Numbered from the stretch's first letter, positions 12,468 through 25,769 are shown. The stretch: DNA of 64,000 nt from Camarhynchus parvulus (GCF_901933205.1 NC_044584.1:15045001-15109000); one strand, 5' to 3'. Program-made: numbers and translations. The notes: a model not told the origin generated them from the sequence alone.

Positions 12468-15386
12468 CCTAAAGACCTAAAAATGTTTATCCCCTTTCTC
12501 TGGAACCTCTTAATGTCAGTGTTTTAAAAAACAGAATCTTGGGATCAGAGCAGAAGATGGAGTGAAGAAGGAGGCAAATTAAGGCCTTTATGTTGCTGAT
12601 ACCCTTCATTGTGCATTTCACACATATATGTGTGTCCTATGCACTTGGGCAGCAGCAGCAGCTGTGCGCAGATATTTGAAATAAAAGCTCCCAGAGAAAG
12701 CACCATACCTCTTAATTTGCAGTAGGCAAAACAAGGTGGAACCAGGCTATGTGCAGGTGGTTTGATTGAATCAGCTGCTAAAACTCACAGCCAGTTCCCA
12801 AACTGTCTACTTAACACTGCCTCCAACAAGCCCTGCTGTCCCACAGTGCTGTGCCATCTGTGCCTGCTTAGTGTGCAGCTTTTCCTCCTCCTCTCTCACA
12901 TGTTTAGATTGTACCCCAAAGCCTGGATTTCCTGGCCCTCCTCCCAGGGTAGCTTCTTGTTACAGTGGCAGCACACAGGAACAGGAGGAGAAAGGTATGT
13001 CAGCCTTATATCCAAAATACAATTTCTGCAATGAATATGTTTCTTCAGGCAATTCCTTACTCTTAGCTGCTCTGCTGGATTTTTAGGATTACTGTTTTAA
13101 GTTGCAGTATATTAAACTGTCACTTTAAAAAAAAAAATCCTAATGAAAAATGAAACAGCTGAAATTGATGAGCAGTAATAAGAGCTCATCACCGTGGAGA
13201 TGAAAAAAAAGTCAGTGGTAGCACTGGGCTGCACAGAGCACACTCCAGCAATTCTGTGTGCTTGATTCCCAGTGCTGTAGGTGAGGGGAGAGGAACTCCA
13301 GGATTTGATCAGCTCTTGAGCTGAAGCAGCTGAGGATTTCTTCACCTGCCTTACACAGTCTGCACCACAGAGTTTTTATCACCCCAGAAACACACGCTCA
13401 CCTGCCCACTGTCATGCAGGATGGTACTGCTCTGTTTCCCAAAGACACAGGCATTCCTACAGCCCTTATGCTTCTAACTTTAGGAATTTTGGAGACCTAG
13501 CAGGGAGAACATCTCCAGAGGATGTCCATGCTTCACTGACTCTGAAAAAATCTGCAGCTTCAGGCAGAGCTCACCCCAAACCACAGTTCAGCCCCAAGGC
13601 AGAATTCCACAGCAAAAAGATTTCTGTCAGTGTATGGTTTGAGGTTGTGGCCCACTGGAAAACAAGTGGCTCCACAGAGCAAGTCTGGCCTCTGAAATTG
13701 CCAGAGTACCTCATTTAGGAAAAAGGAGAGGTCCATGGGATCCAAAAGAATGTAGGTTCAAATTCTATCATATTTTTCAAGTATAATTTTTCTTTGTATG
13801 CAATGCTCCTGTGGCTTCTTGAAAAATGCTTTAGTTGACCATAGATAATAAGGAAATAGTATCTCTGAATTAATTTTGTGTTCTTCCTGCCCTTATAGTT
13901 TCCCACTTTCCCACCAGCAATATTCCCCTTATTACTAAACACCCTCTAAAAACTCATTACTCAATAGCAGCAGAAACTTTATCATTTTATAGAATGTACA
14001 CTGAGGAAATGCAGACTTCTCAATAAGGCTAAACAAAATATCCAAGCAGATGATGGCTAATCTTTACATGCAGAAAGCCACTGCAATAACTGTGTAATGA
14101 TTTACATTCCTGAGTAATGCCACATATTAAATTCAGGCAAGCAGAATTCTGAAATGGTCAAGTGAATGCCTCTGGACAGGTTTCATTAAACAAAAATGAA
14201 GTATAAGGAGAAAACCACATGCCTGGAAGACATTTGATTATTCTATAAAACCTGTGAGTAAACTTGTCCATGAATTAAACTTTAGTGTGTTTTAGGAGTG
14301 GTAACTTGAAACAGATCACTTATTGACCAAACTGTGCTTCCTTAAAATCAGCAGTGGACACTCATTACAATCAATGAAAACAGACTGGGATTAACCCTGA
14401 AGATTCCTGGAGTTCTTTGTATGTGGATTATTACATGGCTGAATAAAATAAAGAGTTTTGATGGTAGTATAAGCAAAACAAAATAGATTTGTTGCCAAGA
14501 CAGCTGTCATAATCTTGAAAAATAAGAGTTTATGCCTTCAGTTCATGTGAGGGGCAGAGCAAGCAATCTCTTACATCCCTACCTGCCAAAACAGGGATAA
14601 TAATGTCCACATCCCCCTGCTTTCTGTCTCTCTTGTCTATTTAGACTGTAAAGTTCCAAGAAAATACCTATTTATTTTGGATGGTAGAATGAAAATGTTA
14701 AAGATTATATTATTAGAATAAATATATTTTTAATGCTTTAAGTTGAAGATGCATTTAGAAAGTTCAGCTGTACTAAACCAAGCTTACGTTTCTGAAATTG
14801 TTCTCGACACCTTCTGAGAGCAGCTTTACCTCAGAATTAAGTAATTTCTACTTTTGCTTTTGGTGTGCCAAGTTTATAACCTCTATGCATAGGATCCCTA
14901 CAATCCCATGTGTTATTTACAGCCTCTGGAGAAGATCAAGTAGCATTAAAAAGTTAGAACAATTTTCAAAAATTCAATTCCCACACTGTCAAATCTCATA
15001 ACGTACCCAAAGCCCCCATCAAATACTTTCTCTCTAAATTTTTCTTAGGTTTTTTTTTCAGAGCTAAAATTTATTGATAACTCAATGACTTTGACTTGGG
15101 CAAACTTAAATAAAGGTGGTAGGATGATAAAAGAGAGTGTCACATCCCAACCCCCCAAAAGGGACGCAAATTCAACTTTTAATCACAGTCATTAAAAGTA
15201 AAACAAATGCTCTAGCTGAGTTGGGGCCAGACACTAATGCTAAAGGGATGAAACAAAATGTTAAGATTGTGTGAAATAAATCAGAGGAAGTCATAGATCT
15301 GAAATTTACTTTTAGTATGAGTGTAAAGGAAAGCAGAGAAAAACAAAACATGTAGAGCCAAGAAAACTCACTGTACCTCACAGCAA
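12468..15386. other. Non-coding stretch, nothing specific
   Basis: Contains a short CAG run (about 12649-12663), an A-run near 13126-13137 and AT-rich spacer. The short open frames at 12.76-13.09 kb overlap in different frames and have no recognisable product. Confidence 0.55.
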
Positions 15387-15410
15387 GATATCCTGACTTG
15401 GCAGGATATC
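15387..15410. repeat. Perfect inverted repeat, 9-bp arms
   Basis: GATATCCTG at 15387-15395 pairs exactly with CAGGATATC at 15402-15410 across a 6-base loop. It is isolated in non-coding DNA and has no visible partner feature. Confidence 0.65.
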
Positions 15411-17662
15411 AAAAATACAAATAATATTCATTCTGTGCACTACCTTAACATAATCCATGTTATGGTTAACTTTATCTTGCTAAGGTTGCTACTAAGAGAA
15501 TGCATTAAAGCCTGATGGCATTTCCATGTAACTTCATGCACGCTTGGCTTGAACAATGTGGTGGTGAAGTTATTCTTCTTTAATGCTATTTGTGGCGTTT
15601 TGGGGCAAAAGAAAATTCTTCTCAACTCCTCAGCTAAACCCAAAAAGATGGGGGTTCTGTCCGAGACTTTTGCTGCATTAAGGACAGCAGATATCCCTGC
15701 TCAAGGAGGTCACTGTCTGATTCATTCCCGAGTTCCATTACAAATCAGTTATATGAAGAATGAGGTATTGAAAGCAGATTTTAAATCTAATTGAGCATAA
15801 AAGGTTTGCCAATTTCCAAGACTGAGCTGAATTATATGAAATTCAACACCCACTAAATATTATTTCTCTCAACAGGCTCCAGGAAAGAGTTTTAATGATT
15901 TTACTTTTTAGACTGAGCCAGCAGATACCCAGAAAAGATCAGTATAATTGCTATTCCTAATTTAATGTATTTTAAATTATTTCAAGTATTAAATGTCTTT
16001 CACATTGACAACCAGAGGATACGGGGCAGAGGGAAGTTGAAAAACAAGATCCCCTTTGTGAACACAGGCCCTGATTCTCTGCTACTTTGCTCCTGGTTCT
16101 GGGATACTAAAGGGGGAAAAGCTCTGCTCAGCATCACTGAGGCCAGTAACTAAATATTGGTCACCTAAAGACAAGAATCCAGGGATCCTCAGAGTCATCT
16201 CTGCTATCTAATGGTTGGCAGAAGGGAATCTGGTAAGAGTTGTGCAAGTTTCTATCCAGGGCTATTAAGGCTTTAGAAATTCCCCGTTACTGGGAGCCAG
16301 CTCTGTGGTTCACTGAGGGCTGCCTGAGGCAGCAGAGGATGCATGAAGTCCTTGCCCATAATCTTTTCTGGGAGCCTGGAGCCAAACAGGCTGAATTCCC
16401 TTGGAATACAACTTAAGTCCACCAGGTAATGGTGCTGTTTGTATGAGGGCAGGTTTTAATTAACTGGAAAGTCTAAGATTCAAGATGTTCTGATTTTTGA
16501 GTCACTTCTGCTTGTAACTTAATGCATCAGCTTGATAACATTAATACTTAATAAGCAATATGCTTATCATCCTGGGCAGAGTGGAAACGGGCAGTATTGT
16601 GAATTTCTGCTGCCTATTGTACATGGGAAATATATGAGAACTCATCTTTTTGCTTATGGCTCTGGAATTGTATACTCTGCTCGGCGCTCGGTATTTCACT
16701 TAGCAAAGGACAGCACTTTATAACTATTAAATGCACTGCCTTAGGGATGTGGTAACCCATTGACTTGACAAGTCTTTTAAAAAATGCTATAGTCAAACAG
16801 CAAGGCAGGATACATAGGATTTATCTGATAAGCTGAAAAGTCCCTAATGACCTCAAACACTTCAGGCAACGCTAAGTAAGAAAGTCATTTTGATGAACCT
16901 GCAAATCACATATGAATCAGGAGAGAATTTTTGTGTCCAAATATTTTTAAAGGCATATATTTCCACTGTGTCTTCTTTTTCTCCTTCTACAATTCCCTTG
17001 ACATGAAAATATAAGAAATCATTGTGTTAACTGATCTGAATTAAACATTTCTTCCACTTTGGCTCCGTACTTCCTTTTTTTATGGCTTCAATGGGAAAAT
17101 GGCAGCCTTCACTCAATTTCCATTTTGATACCTTTCAACAGGACATGTTTTTCTGGGTTAATTTAAATTTACAAAGGGGTAGACAAAAATGATGCTTTCC
17201 CACATGACCATGTGGATGCTGTGCTAGTCCTGAGGATAATTTTAGCTATATGGTACATGCAGAAGTGACAGGAATAAGCGACACGCTCTGTTCAGGGTGC
17301 CAGTGCCTGCCAGTCTGCTATTCCAGCAATATTCTGTAATTAATGTTGAGTGAGCAATAAAGAAAGACCCAAGAGAAAGGCAAATCTGCTTGTTTTCTTT
17401 TCATTATGGATGACCATGCAAGAGGAAACCAGGAATATTCTGACAGTGCAGCTAAGATCTGGAAACTGTACATCTGTTTTGATCATTTGGATCCCAGCAT
17501 TCATAAAGATGAGCAGTTTATTATGCTCAGTGCCATTTGTCAATACATCTTTCCCTGTTTGTCCCTGCTGAGATTATGGCTGCTACAAACTTAACAGCTG
17601 GCACTAGCGCTGACAGCCCAGGGCCAATTTATGGAACTCAGCTGGTAAAATACTGACCACTT
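15411..17662. other. Non-coding stretch, nothing specific
   Basis: AT-rich sequence with no recognisable genes or repeats. The short frames between 15.5 and 17.6 kb show no domains. Confidence 0.55.
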
Positions 17663-18013
17663 GTGACACAAAAGAAATGTGCCTGTCCCAGCCATCCAGC
17701 TCTCTGCCCTTCTGGTGCCTGCTCTGCTCCTTTTGGCCAGGCTGCTGCAGGGAATGGCTGCTGCCAGCGCTCCCAGCTCCAGCAAACCAGCAACACTCCC
17801 GGCCCTCCCACCAGCCTGGAGGCTCTTTGCCACTCGCCTCCCCCCAGTTTTCCTTCTGGCAGATGGGCTCAGCTGAGTTTTGTGCCCTGGCTGCACCGTC
17901 CTGACACTCAAATGCCCACTTGGAATGCAGTCGGTTGGACTGTGCTGGGAGCAAACATCCTCCTCCTCCCTGCCTTGAGAGCTGCATTTAAAGTCCCAGG
18001 CTTTTCCTGCTAG
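17663..18013. other. GC-richer block with open frames on both strands
   Basis: This segment is rich in CCAGC/GCTGG-type words and pyrimidine runs. It carries open frames of 116 codons (plus) and 106 to 127 codons (minus) that overlap almost completely. The translations are low in complexity (Ala, Ser, Pro, Gly rich) and no family is recognised. CpGs are slightly more frequent than nearby, but not at CpG-island density. The best reading is a local GC rise that removes stop codons. A rapidly evolving exon or lncRNA promoter is possible but unsupported. Confidence 0.4.
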
Positions 18014-19146
18014 AGGAGCCTGGTTTACAGTTGAAAAAGGAATATTGTGCTTTAGGATGTCTTTTTTTCTCAGCTGAGCAAACCTAAAACTATTAAAAAT
18101 GTTCCCTCCTTTTCACCCCTCACTGTCCCCATGGGTGGAATTTCACTGAGAATTTGCATTAGGGGTGAAAAATCATCCATTTTACAGCTGCGAGGGTCAT
18201 GCAACTCATTTATTACCAAGAGGATAGCTTGCTTTAGAGACCTTTACAGACCTGTGTTCTGGTGGGATTTTATGGTGGCATACAACAGATAGAGCCCCAG
18301 TTGTGCCCGTCCTGCTCCTTCCACCCTTCTTGTTTAGAAATTCTAACTTGCTATGCTCCACCTTCTGTGTTCTTGTTTTGCACATCAGCATCTCATGCTT
18401 TCAGATCCCCAAACATCCTTTGCTGGCACACAAGATGCACCACATGCCCCTGGCTGGCACAGTTTATATTTTCTGTCCCCCTCATTCCAGCTGGAGCTGC
18501 GTGTATCAACAAACCAAATCCCAGCATTAGTCAAAGTCTATGGGTTAGATTTTTGTGATTCAAAGTCTACAGCTTTCTTATTGGCTGAAATCTTGGTCCA
18601 AGTGAAGCAAACCAGAACAGTTTCAATTAAAAGCTAGGAAACATTTGTGGGCCCCATGCCTGGCATGGTGCTACTTCATCTCTCTTTGGAATGGAATGTT
18701 TCTTGTTCTTATCACTGCCAAAGCAAAAAAAAAAAGGACAAAAGTACACGTGAATTCACAAGTCAAGCTCTCAGGCCTTTTCTTGCCAGTGCCTTCACCT
18801 TGGTGCATCTTTGAGTAAAAGGGGCACAAGGACACACAACTCCTCTCATCACAAAAATATTTTATATTTGCACTTCACCTCAGTAGATAAAACTCTATAA
18901 GGCAATAGGAAATGGCATTGTTTTGTGTAACATGTTTCTGTTACTTGTCTTACTTCTGGGGAAGGAAAGTGCTCTCACAAGGCTGATGGGACCTGAATCC
19001 CTGTTTGATGCTGGAGGATCCCAGCTCCATGAAGAATTTTCAGTGGAATTGTGCTTGTGACAGCTTTGGAGCTTTTGGGAAGGTTTCACAAGCTCAACTG
19101 TTCAATAAATCATCTGTTGGAGCCACAACAGTGCTCAGAAAAGCTT
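18014..19146. other. Non-coding stretch, nothing specific
   Basis: Overlapping short frames at 18.26-18.64 kb look like chance frames. A short A-run occurs near 18725-18736. Nothing else is recognised. Confidence 0.5.
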
Positions 19147-19165
19147 TACAAGTTGGCAACTTGTA
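19147..19165. repeat. Short near-perfect palindrome
   Basis: TACAAGTTG and its exact reverse complement are separated by a single G, which gives a 19-base palindrome with a one-base centre. No protein-binding function can be assigned from the sequence. Confidence 0.65.
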
Positions 19166-21639
19166 TGTAGTGCAGCCACTCTGAATAGGTTTTAGAAGCT
19201 AAAGGTCTTGCTTGGGCAGATAAAGGGTCATTTTACTGAAAAAATGGTGTAAATTACAGAGATAAGACAGAAATTTTTCAAAACCACTAGTTTTTAATGT
19301 GGTTAAGTCTATCAAATGCTTCAAAGTGAGAACAAGCAAGTAAGGCCTTCTGTGCAGGAGAACACAGCTTGGATCTACAAAAGTTATTTTGCTGACCTGC
19401 ATTGCAGGCAGCCCATGGGCTCTCTGTTTATATGGATGGCTTCAGTTCTGTAGTTACCTGAGCCCTGTATCAGCAAGAAGGATTTACTTTGCCCCACTGA
19501 GGTACATTGCAAACAAGATCTCACTATCCTCACAGAAGAAAATCAAGAATAGTTTGAATTTTCCTCTTACGTCTCTACAGGAAAAAAAAAAAATCCAAAA
19601 AACATATCAATATCAGACTAATAATCATTAAACCAGACTCAAAGTCTCAAACCATGTCCACCAAGCATTTATAACTCACAGTTTGTCTCCTACCAAATAC
19701 ACCTAAAGCTTATTTTACACAGATGCTGTTCTTGCATCTGAAAAATCTATGAAACTTGTGTGAAGTTAAGCCTGATGGAACCTTAAAACAGACTTCCAAA
19801 ACTGAGCAATTCAATCACAGGGTAAATGTGTGTGCAAATCTCAGGTAAAATATGACAGCTTTGCTTTCGAGGCTTACAGGATGATCAGTCCATCAGTGAT
19901 AATTAGCTGAGGTTAATACCACTAGCACTTGGATTGTAAGAGAAGGCAAATCACTAACTGAAAGATGAAACTGGATATGGGCATAAGCAGAGCAGTCTTT
20001 CTGAATGCCAGCTGAAGAAGAGAATAAAGTAATGTGTTAATCTATATGAAAACAAAAGACACCTTCATTAGTGTTCATTCCAGGAGTCACTGTGTGACAC
20101 TGCTGTTGCATATGAATGACTGAATAAAGCAGCTAATACAGCAGGACCAGATTCCCCCTTAAACTAATTCTAATCTCAACCCAACAGTCTAGAAGTTGGT
20201 TATTTTACACCTTTCATTATTTATTGCCATATACAAGTGATAAAAAGTAAAAGTCTGACATTTTTTATTCCAATATTTTAAAAACTGCTAGGAAAAAAAA
20301 AATTCTGATTTCCCCTCCCCATTGCTGCTCATCTGCTGCCTTCATTTGGCATATGAACTGCCAGCAGAAGGTTTGGCAACGCGAATTTTTAGTGGCATGC
20401 AGCTGCACCACAGGTAGCTACAGAAACAAACAGGTAGAGCTCTTTTCACAGCAGCATTTCTGAAATTATTGGGATAAAAATATAGCAACACAAGGATTCA
20501 GGCCCAGAATCCAAACAGCCCATTCCCTCATCATGGCTGTTATTCACATGAGCAGTCCTGCAGACAGCCAGGAAAGCTCTCCAGTACCAGGCAGGCTTGG
20601 ATCTCACTGCCCTGTCTGGAATTGGTGTGCATGGGGCAAAGGGCACCAAACAGAGCCCTCACCAAAAAGAACAAAATCCACTCTGCTCCTGCCTCCCCCA
20701 GCAAACACCTGGCAGAACTGTGCATGTGAAGCATGACACTGTACATGCAATTTTGCTGTTGGGACAAGAGAACAAACCCTTTTTTGTGACAGATGGGAGT
20801 TGTGCTGCTTAGTGCAGTACTGGGAGACACTCAGTTACACACACTTAGGGTACAGTGACAGAAACAGCACATGGACCTGCCTAGAACAGGAGAGGCATTC
20901 AGCTTAAAGCTTGAAGCATCTCCTCTGAAATAGTCTTGTTCTACCAGAGACATTTATTAAAGGCAGAAACATGGTCCACACTGAGCCCTAGAAAAGACGT
21001 TGGTAATTTAGAGGGGGGGGAAAGGGAATTCTGACACATGCTTCCAAGGCAGAAGTGTACAGGCAGCCTTCAGATTTCTCATGCTGCTCTACACTCCTGA
21101 TACACCTCCTGAGCTATTTTTTAAATGTATGTACATCTTAAGGTCTAAGATCTAACATGAATAATAACTGAAATGATACATAATTAAACATTTTGCACAT
21201 CAATGTGTGATATTGATGGTTTAAATATTTCATGACTAATATGTTCAGTTAGGTTTAAGCCAAGCTACTGAGTTATTTCTCCCTCACCTCCACTGCCCTA
21301 CATCAGAGAGTATTGATATTGCTTTCAACACAAGTTGAAAAGATTTCAAATGTACTTCCTGGAAAGGTAGTTAAATAATTACTGCCATGCTAAAGAAAGG
21401 AACTCTCAGACCATACAGGAGAAGGGAAAGGCATCTTTTTCTACTAACACGCGGCAGAAATCAGCATCTCTCTCGTGCTCAGTTTTCAGCACTATGAATG
21501 CTGGTGATGGAGCTCTCCATTTCCAGGACTAGTAGCCCAAGGTAGCAGCCCTCAGAGCCCCTGGACCCATATCCTATATGTCATAAAACATGGTGCCTTC
21601 TGTAATGCCAGCATTTATTTGAGCCCATTTACTGCACTC
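19166..21639. other. Non-coding stretch, nothing specific
   Basis: Contains an A-run near 19581-19593 and a G-run near 21013-21020. Minor open frames near 20.5-20.8 kb lie on both strands and show no domain. No repeat family was recognised. Confidence 0.55.
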
Positions 21640-21860
21640 GGGTTAGTCATGTCAAGATCAAGGCCTGCAGCCTGAATAAATCACGGGTTCAGCGTGTTCC
21701 CTCTGCACTGCTCTGCTGCCGAGCTACCAGAGAGGGAATTGCTCCTCAGGCTCAGGGAGAGAGATCTTTATTTTTAGTGCTGAGGACGAGAGGCTCTGTC
21801 CTTGCTGATGACTCATGTCTGAAGGTTGTTACATTTGCAGCCTGTCAGAGGATGTGCTAC
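21640..21860. promoter_or_regulatory. Possible conserved regulatory element
   Basis: This stretch has mixed composition with few low-complexity runs. It keeps several CpGs (for example in ATCACGGG, TCAGCGTG, GCCGAG and GACGAGAG) in a CpG-poor neighbourhood, and has an AP-1-like TGACTCA near 21809. Such features are typical of conserved non-coding elements, but none is proof. No alignment could be run, so the call is tentative. Confidence 0.25.
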
Positions 21861-22212
21861 ACATGAAGAGCAGGGGAAAAAGGTCCAGTGACGGCAAAAC
21901 TCCTCTTCAGGATGCCTGACTTTTTGAGTTCTATTCAATGGAACTTTTCCCAGCATTTCCTTCTAGCTTTTTCCCTCCTCTCACGCTGCATTTTCCATTG
22001 TCTTTAAACTTGCAGTGCACTTTGAGGCATCACTCTGAAATGCTTTTTGAACTATCATGTTTATTATGCACCATTGTATCCAAAGCACTTTTATTCACAG
22101 ATGAAGGCATTTCCCCTTTTTTTTTGGCCTTTTCCCAGTTTTATCCTATAAAACTGCCAGCCCCAAAACATACACAAGAGTTTCTGATACTGTCCTATGA
22201 AGTGCAGCAGGA

Positions 22213-22650
22213 TGTACAATATAGGTACAAGTGTAGTAACTCCATAACATTAACAAAAAAACCCCAAAACTTCTCTCCCTAAATAAACTAAAGAAAGAAT
22301 ATTTTAAAAGTAGTAAACTAAGTAAAATTTTAGGGTTTGTTTCTTTACATTGTCAATTCAAAAATTACAAGAAAAATAAAGTGTCCTAAAAGTTTTGTGT
22401 TAATTCTTGTTACTGTTTCTTTTAATTACTCTTAATAAAATTTTCTTTATAATCTTTTAAAGTTTTAAACCTACTTTACCTTTCTCCTAATCCTACATCA
22501 CAACAAAAAAAAAAAAAAAAAAAAAAGTGAATACATTCTAATAAGTACACCAACACCAAAATAACCAACACTAAACGAACCACACTCATCAGTATATTAA
22601 CCAGAAAATCTCAAATTAACAGACCAAAACCGCAACACCCTGTTACAGCA
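22213..22650 (-). mobile_element. Probable retroelement fragment, G-poor block
   Basis: Over about 430 bases the plus strand is strikingly poor in G while A, C and T are plentiful, unlike the sequence on either side. The block contains a 22-base A run (22505-22526), begins near TGTACAATATAGG and ends near TGTTACA, so TG...CA ends are possible. Read on the minus strand it is C-poor and T-rich, reminiscent of LTR or untranslated regions of bird endogenous retroviruses. No target-site duplication could be shown and no coding remnant is present. Alternatives are a LINE-derived fragment or a compositional anomaly. Confidence 0.4.
22505..22526. repeat. Poly-A run of 22
   Basis: An uninterrupted run of 22 A bases inside the G-poor block. 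It may be a retroposition tail or an expanded mononucleotide repeat. Its length is likely to vary between individuals. Confidence 0.9.
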
Positions 22651-22656
22651 CAGAAA

Positions 22657-22680
22657 ATGCTGAGGGCCAAACCTCAGCAT
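22657..22680. repeat. Perfect hairpin, 9-bp arms
   Basis: ATGCTGAGG at 22657-22665 pairs exactly with CCTCAGCAT at 22672-22680 across a 6-base loop. It sits just outside the right end of the G-poor block, so it may mark a terminal structure of that insertion or simply be flanking sequence. Confidence 0.7.
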
Positions 22681-25598
22681 CCCTTGCACGTCTACAGCCC
22701 TTTTCAGACCCTCAGTATAAAGCAGGCTGTTGGGAAGGTAAAAGTTATACTCTTAGTTCAAGTTAAAAAAACAAAAAACAAAAAAAAACCATGAAGAACA
22801 CTAACATCACAGTTCTGCAAAAGTTTATTTTCAAGACCTTGTATTCATTGTCAAACTGCTCATCCCAGGGGTTTTGAAGGCAATTGAAGAAGGGAGGTAC
22901 CAAATTCCTTTGGGCAATAGGATTGAGGAACTTGGTCCCCATGTCAGTACTTTCATGTCACCTGAAACACCCATGGGTACAGTCCACTAAACAAGGAAAA
23001 CCACCTCAGACAGCCACTCTCAGCACTAGTTAGGGAGATACATGCATTCCAAAGGGATTAACTGGTCTGTGATCTGCTGCCAGAGCTGGTATCATACACA
23101 CTGCATACTGTGCTGAGTGTGCTGTCCATGGGTGACCATAAATATCTGCTGTAATAAGGGAGATACAGTCAGTTATACAGCTGGGATAGCAACAGAAGGG
23201 CACATTCACTGAAAAAAAATCAATTTTAATTAGGAAGACAATTATATTTTCTCCCAAAGGTTGCCAGGGTCTCAGGATTTATCTTTTAGGTGATGGAGAA
23301 GTAATCTTTTGCCATTCTATATCTCCTGGGTACCACTGAACTGTGGAACTATTTCAGGTCCAAGGAAAGACCATGAGGTCCCTCAAGGTCTTATAAGGAA
23401 AGGCAATAAAAATCACTGGCACATCATTAGCCTGTCCCTGCAACAGCAGCTTATGATTACATCTTTTGATTTCTCCTAGCAAAGGTTTGTCCAGCTTCTT
23501 CCCAAACTCTGCAGCAGTGACTGGGCCTGCACTTCTGCCCTCATTCCTATAGAGAGCTGAGCTTTGTGCAGGTAGGTGGCTCTAGGTTAGAGACCATCTT
23601 CCCCCTAAAATAGGCACAAACTACACAAGCTCTCAGATGGAGACAGCTGCCTGGCCACTGGGAGGTTCTTTGGGATTTTTATTAAAATTTTTGTTCTAGT
23701 AGGTGAGAAAAGAAGTTATCCAGATATTTCTGAAGAACAAGGAGCCAATTGCTGCCAAACCTTTCCAGTGTAATGAGGAAAAGTCAGCAGCTGAAATGCA
23801 CAGGAGGTACTTGATAAATGTTTCTAGATGCCAGTGCTTGCCTTTGCTTTACTGCCCCTTCCTTGCTTTCTCTGCTCCGCCCTGATCCCTCACTTTGCTT
23901 CCTGGGCAAAATGTCAACAGCCACTACAGCCTTGTGCCTCTTCACATCCTTCCCTGAACGCTCACCTCTGCCAGAGTAACCCCCTGAGCGGCTCTGTCAG
24001 ATTAATGAGGTAGCCTGCAAATAGCAGCCAGTCTTAATTTCCCTTCTCCTTCTCCACTACTTACTAGTAAATACCCTGTATGTAACAACCAAAGCTGGAC
24101 CCAGAGGCCCAGGGTCACCTGGTACAGTCTCATCCTTGACCCTTTTTCAGCTAAGGTTTTGCTCTGTGGCATTGCCAGGCCAGATCTTCCTCTATTTTTG
24201 TGTGTACACAGTACTCCATAGCCTTGGTGCAAGGTACTTTTGAATTATTATCCCCAAATTCCAGGCAAACTACTGAAAAATCAGAGTTGACTACAGACAC
24301 TTCAATCTGCTTTGTTGAACACCACCATTTGTAATAAAAAAGATGAGCACTGGATCCTCCCAAGCAGTACTGGAAAAAGATCTGTCAAACTACTGCCAAT
24401 GTTCACATCTTCCTCTGCTCTCTACAATGGATTTCTATTACAGACTTCAAACATGCTCTGCTCTGAAAACAGCCCCATTGATGTCAAGATGTCTTCAGCG
24501 TATAAAACAAGTGCAGGGTACATAAGAGAGAGGCACAGCGTGGCTCTGGAGTTTTGCATATTCTTGCAGCAGTGTTCTACTTTTTGAGATGTTGGAATTG
24601 CCAGTGAGTGGCCCAAAGCTGCAGGACCTTCCAGGGTGATCAATCAGTAATTTCTACATGTCTTATTTTCTCTCTGAAATATATCCCATTATATATTGCC
24701 ATGGTGATACTGCTGTGGTTTTGTTTCACATCCTAGTCAAATCAAAGAGGAATGCTTCAGAAACAATAAAATATTCCCATGGCTTTTTAACACCACAGCA
24801 ATTTTAAGCTGTGCAATGCATACTCTGCTATTCACTCATCTCCCAAAACAGTGAAAACCTTCTTGTCCAGCTGTCACAATTTTGATCCTGAATGTGCAAA
24901 CTATTAGCAGTTCAGGAGGGCTGAAAACTCCTTGCTGACACTGACACAGCAGCAGTGGCTCAACACCCCAGAATGTGTGATCTGTGCTTATCAAAGCCAA
25001 AGGTCCAGCCCTGAGCAGCATCACTGTGAACAGCACCTTGGAGCAGCTTCAAACCTAACACTCTTCAATAAGTGTAGTGCAGCCATTGGAATAAATGCAG
25101 AATATCCTTATGTTGATAAAACATATACAATGAATATATTTCAGACAGAATATCTGTTTGAATTTTAATAAGCAACAAAATAAAGCTCAGAACTGAGACT
25201 GAAAATGCAGGAAGTTTTTTCCTCTCTATCTTGGTGATCTTGGAGAGTCCAAAGTGCTGTGAAAGCCATGGAAGTAAATCCGTGGAGGGAACTTAGATTT
25301 TAGAGAGACATTTGAAGATTAATTTCAGTTGTAAATAAGAAACTTGCTTATTCTTTTCTGTAGAACACAAGAACAAGCCTTTTTAAAATAGTGTTTTATC
25401 ACTATAAATTCTGGAAAGCTTTCTGATTAAATGCAATTGCATTCAGGGATGTTTTTATTATGCGATTTCAACAAACAAACTTGAGAGCAAAACTCAATTT
25501 AATTTCAGGAAGCAATGAGACAGGGTAGATTTAATAGGAACATATTGTTCCAGGCATGCTCTATGCCAGCCTGCAGACCTTGAGCAAAGCCAGCCATC
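22681..25598. other. Non-coding stretch, nothing specific
   Basis: An A-rich segment lies at about 22766-22790. The remaining sequence has only short frames with no recognisable products. Confidence 0.5.
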
Positions 25599-25769
25599 TG
25601 AGAGCAGCAGGGGAGAGAATGAGAGAGACAGAGGGAGGTAAAGAATGAGAAGGAGGGGGAGGACAGCGCAGAGAAAGAGACAGATAAGAGAGGAAAGTTC
25701 CTGTCAGACTTTCCTGTGATGAGAGAGAGAGGAGTTGAACACTGTGGGAGAAGGAGATATGAGGGAGAC
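25599..25769. repeat. GA-rich purine tract
   Basis: The plus strand is dominated by G and A (GAGAGA, GGGAGG, GAAGGAGG) at 25599-25697 and again at 25719-25769. The two parts are separated by a short segment holding AGGAAAG and its reverse complement CTTTCCT (25691-25697 and 25709-25715). Purine tracts like this are imperfect microsatellites and can adopt triplex DNA. The 92-codon minus-strand frame across it is a low-complexity artefact. Confidence 0.7.

Noticed and set aside
13751..13770. tRNA B-box-like word GGTTCAAATTC
   Set aside because: No A box at the right spacing and no cloverleaf could be folded.
17591..18013. Overlapping frames on both strands as an exon
   Set aside because: Frames open on both strands follow from local GC richness, and the products are low complexity.
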